Assembly: GCF_004570345.1 (NCBI RefSeq)
Contig: NZ_SPQM01000066.1
Span: 1-27,131, forward strand
Length of the DNA: 27,131 bases
Reading direction: 5' to 3'
From: Blastococcus sp. CT_GayMR20
GTDB taxonomy: Bacteria > Actinomycetota > Actinomycetes > Mycobacteriales > Geodermatophilaceae
This document shows positions 22,306-27,131 of the stretch, piece after piece (position 1 is the first letter of the stretch; each line of letters starts with the position of its first letter). Under the pieces are notes generated by a model, which had not been told where the DNA came from, ran no database searches, and worked only from the letters and a program-made list of their open reading frames with translations. A program made the position numbers and the translations under genes.

Positions 22306-24048
22306 CTACCGCAGGTCGCTCCAGAATGCCCGAGGCGCGAAGCAGGTCGAGCCTGCGGTAAGCGACGCGCTCGGCCTCAAGCGCTGTCTCACTCGTGGAG
22401 GCAATCGAAGGTCCTTGTCGAAGTCCAGGACAACTCGAGAGAGCTCTGACCGCACTTCGCCGGACTCGAGCCGGTTGAGGGCGTCCGCCAAGTTATCCAG
22501 AAACGCCTGGCGCTGCTGAATCTGGCGGCGCTCGTCATCTCGGCGAGCCGAAGCTCGTTCTTTGAGACTCGTACGACGCTGTAGCCAATCCTCTGACTTT
22601 TCGCCGCCCGCGACGAAGAAGTCTGCTGCAACATTGCCCAACAAGGACTTGAGGATATCTACAAAATCGCGATACGCGGCATTATCTCTGAATCCCTCAC
22701 GTCCTGCCTTCTCCTGAAGCTCGGGGTTGGTCTCCGCGCTCACTTCGATTGCGCCGAACATTCGTCGATAGGAAAAGAATGCCCGGCTAGCTTTGAGGCT
22801 TCGACGCTGCTCTATCTCGAGGTAGTCGACGTCGCTGTTCCCATATGGCAGGACGCGGATGTCGTCGCGGTAGACATAGATTCCGCCAAGACGATTGAGC
22901 TTGTCGGTCATAAGCGTGAAGTCTTCGGCATTGACGGAGGAATCAGATAGGCTGCCCTGCAGGTAGCCAATAGTTAACCGAAATGGCCCGCAGCGGGACT
23001 TCCTTCCCCGGCCAGCAGTCCACGACTCGGTGTAAGGCTGACGGTCTCCTTGATATACGGAGACGCTGCCCGAGAACTGGCCCCGCTCATCAAAGCTTCC
23101 CTGAATCACGTGGTCGACGCGCGTGAAGTCTTCCGGGGACCAGAACTTCTCTGGGTCAATCAGGTCCTCTTCAGTGCCAGCGTCGTGGAGAATGAATTGT
23201 GGTTGCATGGCTGGTCGAGGGGAGTCGGGAAGCATTGTGTTGTTGAATCCCGACAGGAACCGTTGGAAGGGTGATACCTGCTTGTCGTCGCCCTCTCCCG
23301 GGCGGAGTGCTGCTGGCAAGTCCTCGTTAAGCGGGGAGAGGAGGAACGCCGTGCCGTGATTGTCTCCGCCGTACTTCGGTCCAGCCAGGCTTAGTAGCTG
23401 CCGCGGGTCGATACTGAAGGCGGTCAGCTCCTCGCGAATCCGCTGGGCGTACTCATCCGGAACTCTGTTGCCCAGCTCTCGCAAACAGGTTCGAACCTCA
23501 TCACCGAGGCTCGTCAGGAGCTCAACGCTGACTTCTTCCGGTTCGGCGACGAGGCGCACTGGCACTACGACATCGTCCAGGGTGAGGCCCGGGATCTCGA
23601 ATAGCGTCCACTGAACCAACGCGATCAGAAGTGGCTCTGCCGATGCCGCGGCGCGGTCGCGAGATCGGTGGGTGGTAGTCAGCGCTTTGGTAATCAGCAC
23701 TAGCTGAGGAGCGATACTCGCTACGGCTAGGCGCCCGATGCCCTTCTCCCCCATTTGTGTCCGGGGAGGCGCCCCGGGGGGTCTCGCCAGCGGCGCGGCA
23801 GTGCTTCCACGTGCCTTACTGTCCGTGCCGATCGTGAGCCAGCGACTCTCGAAGTCGTGTGGGCTCATGCCGATGCCGTCGTCGCGCAAGAGAAGTAGGT
23901 CGTGCGTCGGGAAGTAGTCGGCTCGGACACGGGTTGCATACGCGTCGTAGGCGTTCTTGAAGAGTTCGGAGAGGGCCGTGGGAATGCCGGCGATCTGCTG
24001 TCGGCCCAGCATGTCGACAGCCCTCGCGCTTGTTAAGAACTTGGCCAC
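22306..24048 (-). CDS. paraMORC/HSP90-like GHKL ATPase, N-terminal part of the frameshifted protein
   Basis: The GTG at 24048 follows GAGAGGA and gives MAKFLTSARAVDMLGRQQIA, the usual N-terminus of this family. N-box E28, N32 and D35 (SELFKNAYDAYA), G1 DDGIGMS (56-62) and G2 GEKGIGRLA (100-108) form a complete Bergerat ATP site. The body to about residue 551 is in order (LNRLESGEVRSELSRVVLDF). After codon 22396-22398 the frame turns into Arg/Pro-rich nonsense until the stop at 22306, while the -1 frame continues the protein. Joined, the product is about 976 residues, the length I expect for these R-M-associated ATPases. Known relatives are thought to remodel DNA or protein complexes in restriction systems. 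Confidence 0.85.
   Translation of the reverse strand: MAKFLTSARAVDMLGRQQIAGIPTALSELFKNAYDAYATRVRADYFPTHDLLLLRDDGIGMSPHDFESRWLTIGTDSKARGSTAAPLARPPGAPPRTQMGEKGIGRLAVASIAPQLVLITKALTTTHRSRDRAAASAEPLLIALVQWTLFEIPGLTLDDVVVPVRLVAEPEEVSVELLTSLGDEVRTCLRELGNRVPDEYAQRIREELTAFSIDPRQLLSLAGPKYGGDNHGTAFLLSPLNEDLPAALRPGEGDDKQVSPFQRFLSGFNNTMLPDSPRPAMQPQFILHDAGTEEDLIDPEKFWSPEDFTRVDHVIQGSFDERGQFSGSVSVYQGDRQPYTESWTAGRGRKSRCGPFRLTIGYLQGSLSDSSVNAEDFTLMTDKLNRLGGIYVYRDDIRVLPYGNSDVDYLEIEQRRSLKASRAFFSYRRMFGAIEVSAETNPELQEKAGREGFRDNAAYRDFVDILKSLLGNVAADFFVAGGEKSEDWLQRRTSLKERASARRDDERRQIQQRQAFLDNLADALNRLESGEVRSELSRVVLDFDKDLRLPPRVRQRLRPSASLTAGSTCFAPRAFWSDLR
22385..22405 (-). other. Single -1 frame change in the GHKL/kinase gene
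   Basis: In frame 1 the minus strand reads ...DFDKDLRLPPR and then loses sense. One base back it reads SETALEAERVAYRRLDLL, clearly coding. The switch must lie between about 22390 and 22402. There is no X XXY YYZ heptamer and no homopolymer at the site, so a programmed -1 shift is not supported. A one-base deletion, whether real or a sequencing error, is the simplest explanation. Confidence 0.8.
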
Positions 24049-24295
24049 GGCGGTATTCCTCTCGGGATCTGAGGTCCAAGCTTAGTCGGCTGCATCGTCG
24101 GCCCAGTGGTGACAACCGGCCCTTGCGGCATGAGGGAGAGGCGGCTATGTGGCGGCGTGCTAGGTGGCCGGCCGTCACCTCGTTGCGGACGTCTGGGAGT
24201 CAGGGCGGCATTTGCACCTGAGGGATTCGATGGTTCAACCTCAACACTGGGCCATGCGGCCCGAGGGCATGGGCCAGTGTTTATGGTCAGGTCTG
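24049..24295. other. Intergenic region between dcm and the GHKL gene
   Basis: These 247 bases separate two same-strand genes. They contain a stem-loop just after the methyltransferase stop (24243-24281) and presumably a separate promoter for the GHKL-receiver pair. I see no convincing ORF. The spacing implies that the methyltransferase and the ATPase are not tightly co-translated. Confidence 0.5.
24243..24281 (-). terminator. Long stem-loop downstream of the methyltransferase gene
   Basis: AACACTGGGCCATG and CATGGGCCAGTGTT pair over 14 positions with one mismatch, around an 11-base loop. The hairpin starts 14 bases after the dcm stop codon. It has no T-run on the minus-strand side, so it may act as an attenuator, a processing site or a protein-binding palindrome rather than a classical terminator. 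Confidence 0.5.
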
Positions 24296-25444
24296 CTAAC
24301 TCAAACGGCCTGCAATGTGCGCAGCGAGACCGCTCGCTAGCTCAACCGGCACAGCGTTACCGATTTGTCGCGCGATGTTCAGCTTCGTGCCACACCACTG
24401 AAACTCGTCCGGAAAACCTTGGAGCCGTGCGGCTTCATGGTGCGTGATGGCGCGGTGGCGGTCGGGATGTAGGTAGCGCCCCTTCTCGGGCTTGAAAAAC
24501 TCGGTCCGAATTGTCACCGAAGGGCGGTCCCAGTGCATGCGCCCCATCACGTCGAGGGAGCCCTTGTCGTGGCCCAGCCAGCAAGGCGCCTTCAGGCGGT
24601 CAGGCAGGTCCAGCCGGTTGCCACCCTCACGGATGTGCCCGAACCGCTCCAAGGACGTGTCCGTGTAGTACCGGGTGATGTGCAGGTCTGGGGATTTGAA
24701 TACGCCAGGGATGACCTGACCGAAGTATTCCGTCGTAGCCGACGGCAGGTGACGGTCCTCGGGGTCGACGTCCTTCGCGAGTCCCTCGAGGGCTTCCCTG
24801 ACGGTCCGCCACTGCTCCCTCGAAAGCACTTGCCTGGGCACCTCGATCTGAGGCAGGTCCCGGTGGGTTCCGATGACGATGAAGCGCCGTCGGAGCTGCG
24901 CGGACCCGAAGTCGGTCGCCCTGACGATGTTCGCATCGATTACGTAGTCCTCGAGCAGCCCGCCGGGCTGGGTCTCCCGGACTAGGGCGACAAACTGGTC
25001 GCTCGTCGCGAACCGATCGACGTTCTCTAGCAGGAACGCCTGCGGACGGACCTTGATGAGGGTCTGCATGTAAGAGCGCCAGAGCTCGTTGCGCGGATCG
25101 GACGCACTCCGCTTGCCTAGGTTGGAGAAGCCCTGGCAGGGAGGACCTCCAACGACGACGTCGGCCTTGGGGAGGTCACCAGTAACCCAGTCTTCGATCT
25201 CTCCCCAGTAGACGTGGTCTTCGCCGAAGTTGGCCGCATAGGTGGATGCCGCCGCGCGGTCGTGTTCGACGGCCGCTACCGGTGTGTATCGGCCCGTGGA
25301 CGTGAAGCCCCACGTCAGCCCCCCGCAGCCGGCGAACAGGTCGATCATTCGGAGGCGCTGAGGCGCAATCGGCGTGGTGTGTGGGTCGCGGTCGGCTTCC
25401 TGCACCGAGTTGCACCTACCGTTCTTGCCGGCGTGCCCGTTCAC
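24296..25444 (-). CDS. DNA (cytosine-5-)-methyltransferase
   Basis: The product is 382 residues from GTG 25444; the core begins at M33, so GTG 25405 or ATG 25348 may be the true start. All C5-methyltransferase motifs are in order: motif I IDLFAGCGGL (34-43), motif IV GGPPCQGFS with catalytic C103, motif VI ENVD (140-143), motif VIII QLRRRFIVIGT near 180, and motif X ARQIGNAVPVELASG near the end. The target recognition region lies between VIII and IX (about 225-310). The enzyme methylates C5 of cytosine in a double-stranded site that cannot be read from the sequence. A vsr gene is divergent 145 bases away, the usual partner for repairing T:G mismatches caused by deamination. Downstream lies the GHKL-receiver pair. 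Confidence 0.95.
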   Translation of the reverse strand: MNGHAGKNGRCNSVQEADRDPHTTPIAPQRLRMIDLFAGCGGLTWGFTSTGRYTPVAAVEHDRAAASTYAANFGEDHVYWGEIEDWVTGDLPKADVVVGGPPCQGFSNLGKRSASDPRNELWRSYMQTLIKVRPQAFLLENVDRFATSDQFVALVRETQPGGLLEDYVIDANIVRATDFGSAQLRRRFIVIGTHRDLPQIEVPRQVLSREQWRTVREALEGLAKDVDPEDRHLPSATTEYFGQVIPGVFKSPDLHITRYYTDTSLERFGHIREGGNRLDLPDRLKAPCWLGHDKGSLDVMGRMHWDRPSVTIRTEFFKPEKGRYLHPDRHRAITHHEAARLQGFPDEFQWCGTKLNIARQIGNAVPVELASGLAAHIAGRLS

Positions 25445-25589
25445 AGTGGCACGCGGATCGTCCCGCCGACACTATCGATCAACGGTTCGAAGGCACGGTA
25501 AGCGCGCCCACCGACAACTCGCGTCATGGCGCCGCCGGGCACATTGGAACCGGGTGCTCGAGCGAGATCGCAGGGGACAAGGAGGACCA
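25445..25589. promoter_or_regulatory. Divergent control region between dcm and vsr
   Basis: Both starts point outward from this 145-base gap, so the promoters of methyltransferase and Vsr must overlap or face away here. No clear C-box or controller-protein palindrome is visible, and there is no controller gene in the window. Confidence 0.4.
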
Positions 25590-26009
25590 GTGGTTGACCG
25601 CCGGCCACCGGCGTCGAGTCCTGAAGTCGCGCTGCGCATGAGCCGGGCGCGGCGTCGGGACACCGCTCCCGAGGTCGCGGTTCGACGGGAGGCGCATCGT
25701 AGGGGGCTGCGCTATGTGGTGGATTCAGCGCTTCCCGGGTTGCCGCGGCGGCGCGCGGACATGGTGTTCACCCGCCAACGCATCGCTGTCTTCATCGACG
25801 GGTGCTTCTGGCACTCGTGCCCGGTACACGCCACCACGCCGGCGGCGAACCGGGAGTGGTGGGTGGCGAAGCTAGCGCGCAACGAGGCACGGGATCGCAA
25901 CACGGACGAGCATCTGGAACGCCTCGGGTGGCGCGTCCTCCGCTTCTGGGAGCACGAGGACCCCATCGCCGTAGTCGACGTCATCGAGGGAGCCGTCCGG
26001 CGGGTCTAG
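25590..26009 (+). CDS. vsr: Very short patch repair (Vsr) endonuclease
   Basis: The product is 139 residues, the family's length. RSRARRRDT-like N-terminus is present as MSRARRRDTAPEVAVRREAH, then RRADMVFTRQRIAVFIDGCF and FWHSCPVHAT, and a helical WWVAKLARNEARDRNTDEHL before LGWRVLRFWEHED. D57 (RADMVF) is the predicted catalytic metal-binding Asp and H75 lies in the FWHSCP motif. Vsr nicks 5' of the T in T:G mismatches that arise by deamination of methylated C, protecting the host from mutation at its own methylation sites. The GTG at 25590 follows GGAGG at short spacing; the longer frame from 25374 runs through antisense of dcm. It converges with the DUF6339-like gene (6-base gap). Confidence 0.93.
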   Translation: MVDRRPPASSPEVALRMSRARRRDTAPEVAVRREAHRRGLRYVVDSALPGLPRRRADMVFTRQRIAVFIDGCFWHSCPVHATTPAANREWWVAKLARNEARDRNTDEHLERLGWRVLRFWEHEDPIAVVDVIEGAVRRV

Positions 26010-26015
26010 CCACCT

Positions 26016-26804
26016 TCAGGCCAGAGCGTGACGCGGTCCCGTCGTCTCCAGCCGGTCCCCCAACAGCGTGGCCGACTGAGTCGCCGCGTCCTGCACCTGG
26101 CGACGCAGTTCGTCCTCGTCGAGCGCCTCGAACTCGATGACGGCCCCCGAGCGCGATAAGCGCTTGAGCACATCGATGAGAACCTCCCGTTCTGGCACTC
26201 TGCCGCGCTCGACCGTGGGCCAGATCTCCGCGAGCGTCCGGACGAGGGCGCGGCTGCCACCGATGGAGCGACGCCGTGCGAAGACCTGGTCGAAGGCGGC
26301 CTCGCCGAAGGTGTCCAGCAGTCGGTAGCGCTCGAACTGCTGGGGACGGGCCAATAGATGAGCGCGCCACCACAACCGGCCCCACACGTGGCGAGTGATG
26401 TCGGTCCCCAGGACGCGGTCGCCGGGAGGGCGCGGAAAACGCCAATACGAGACATCTGGGAGGAGGACGAGCGCCAGGAAGGCCCAGATGGGACGGACCG
26501 CGGCTTCGCCTGCAACGAGCCCGCACCGCTCGTGCAGCAGCTGCGCTATCTCGATGTCGAAGGTGACGCGGTCCTGGCGACGGCCCTCCTCGGGAAAGCC
26601 GGCTCGTTCGGCAGCCGCGACCACGGCATCACGCAGACCCTGGAGTTCATCGGTGGTGACGCGGCGGCCTCCCGTGGCAGCAAAGACGGCGGAGCGGTGC
26701 CGGAGAGCGTACTGCCCGCCGAGGTCCCTAATGGGGGCACGTTGGTACCCCTGATGGAGATCGCGCGCGGTGTCGCCCAGTAATCGGGGGTAGAGCACGC
26801 TCAC
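26016..26804 (-). CDS. DUF6339-like protein
   Basis: The product is 262 residues, with the N-terminus MSVLYPRLLGDTARDLHQGY, then SAVFAATGGRRVTTDELQGL and an internal PIWAFLALVLLPDVSYWRFP, then HVWGRLWWRAHLLARPQQFE and SIGGSRALVRTLAEIW. I recognise this pattern from memory as DUF6339, an uncharacterised actinobacterial family that keeps company with R-M and GHKL-ATPase genes. No catalytic motif is evident. Its ATG overlaps the upstream gene's TGA (ATGA, 26801-26804), so it is translated together with that gene. It converges with vsr. Confidence 0.7.
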   Translation of the reverse strand: MSVLYPRLLGDTARDLHQGYQRAPIRDLGGQYALRHRSAVFAATGGRRVTTDELQGLRDAVVAAAERAGFPEEGRRQDRVTFDIEIAQLLHERCGLVAGEAAVRPIWAFLALVLLPDVSYWRFPRPPGDRVLGTDITRHVWGRLWWRAHLLARPQQFERYRLLDTFGEAAFDQVFARRRSIGGSRALVRTLAEIWPTVERGRVPEREVLIDVLKRLSRSGAVIEFEALDEDELRRQVQDAATQSATLLGDRLETTGPRHALA

Positions 26805-27131
26805 GGCTCCGCCAACAAGTTCGAGGTGGCCTGAAGGCGGCTGCTGAACAAGGCCGGCGTCGTCTGGCGCTCGCGCCTCAACGCGTCCAACGAGAAGGCC
26901 GGAAAGGCATTGCGCACGACATTGAGGAGTAGAGCGCCAAGAGACCCCGCGGGATAGTCGACGTCGTCGGAGAGGTCCTCATGCACGAGCGCCTGCTCAA
27001 CGAGGGCGCGGAGCACGTCGGTGCGCAGTGTTGACAGCACACGGCGATCCGCCTCGGCCGGGAAGGCAGCGGCTTCCAGCGCGCGCATGACGACTTCGTG
27101 ACGCTCGTTGACGAGCAGGAGGATTGATCCC
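26801..27131 (-). CDS. C-terminal part of an unidentified protein (N-terminus off the right edge)
   Basis: The frame is open from the window edge to the stop at 26801, giving about 109 visible residues. It starts ...SILLLVNERHEVVMRALEAA and ends LLNVVRNAFPAFSLDALRRE followed by PALFSSRLQATSNLLAEP. The VNERHEVVMRAL piece recalls the C-terminal tails of HSP90/paraMORC-like ATPases that sit beside DUF6339 genes, but the fragment is too short to assign. It is coupled to the DUF6339-like gene by an ATGA overlap. An internal ATG at 27088 is not a likely start because coding continues upstream. Confidence 0.6.
   Translation of the reverse strand, partial: GSILLLVNERHEVVMRALEAAAFPAEADRRVLSTLRTDVLRALVEQALVHEDLSDDVDYPAGSLGALLLNVVRNAFPAFSLDALRRERQTTPALFSSRLQATSNLLAEP

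Noticed and set aside
22385..22405. Programmed -1 ribosomal frameshift in the GHKL gene
   Set aside because: No slippery X XXY YYZ heptamer is present in the zero frame near the switch and no downstream pseudoknot was evident, so a deletion or sequence error is preferred.
1..27131. CRISPR arrays, insertion sequences and tandem repeats
   Set aside because: No regularly spaced repeats, transposase motifs or terminal inverted repeats were seen in any part of the window.

Overview
The window is very GC-rich actinobacterial DNA. Coding frames show strong G/C third-position bias, GTG starts are common, and the gene families (DUF4407, DUF4916/NUDIX-like, TIGR03086 maleylpyruvate-isomerase-like, DUF6308, AfsR-type XRE/NB-ARC regulator) are typical of actinomycetes. 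A Geodermatophilaceae-like host is a guess. I see no rRNA, tRNA, CRISPR array, integrase or transposase.

Bases 1-6.5 kb are ordinary chromosomal genes: a partial XRE/NB-ARC regulator transcribed behind a hemerythrin-like protein, a SnoaL-like protein, a DUF1810 protein, a small membrane protein overlapping a DinB/TIGR03086 protein, a tandem-ABM protein and a DUF6308 protein. Bases 6.5-8.5 kb hold a same-strand pair, a zinc-ribbon protein and a PD-(D/E)XK nuclease-like protein. Bases 8.8-13.4 kb hold a DUF4407 membrane/coiled-coil protein, a DUF4916 protein, an intracellular PHA depolymerase and a methyltransferase. Bases 13.7-18.4 kb hold an unrecognised helical protein and a 1093-residue protein that joins a RecB/Cas4-like Fe-S nuclease, an RNase H-like domain and a Dna2-like SF1 helicase. 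An atypical crotonase (18.5-19.26 kb) ends this part.

From about 19.26 kb to at least 24.05 kb the base composition drops visibly, and from 19.37 kb to the right edge the genes form a restriction-modification/defence island. Reading the minus strand in transcription order, it contains a C5-cytosine methyltransferase, a GHKL (paraMORC-like) ATPase whose C-terminal part is a histidine-kinase-like ATPase, and a receiver-domain protein that overlaps it by ATGA. A Vsr mismatch endonuclease is divergent from the methyltransferase. Beyond it are a DUF6339-like protein and a partial upstream gene, also joined by ATGA. The GHKL/kinase protein, probably one polypeptide of about 976 residues, is split by a single -1 frame change near 22.40 kb.

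My reading is that this is a cytosine-methylation-linked defence locus with a built-in histidine-kinase/receiver-like signalling pair. No dedicated restriction nuclease is visible inside the window. Either the effector lies beyond the right edge or the locus is decaying, as the frameshift would suggest.
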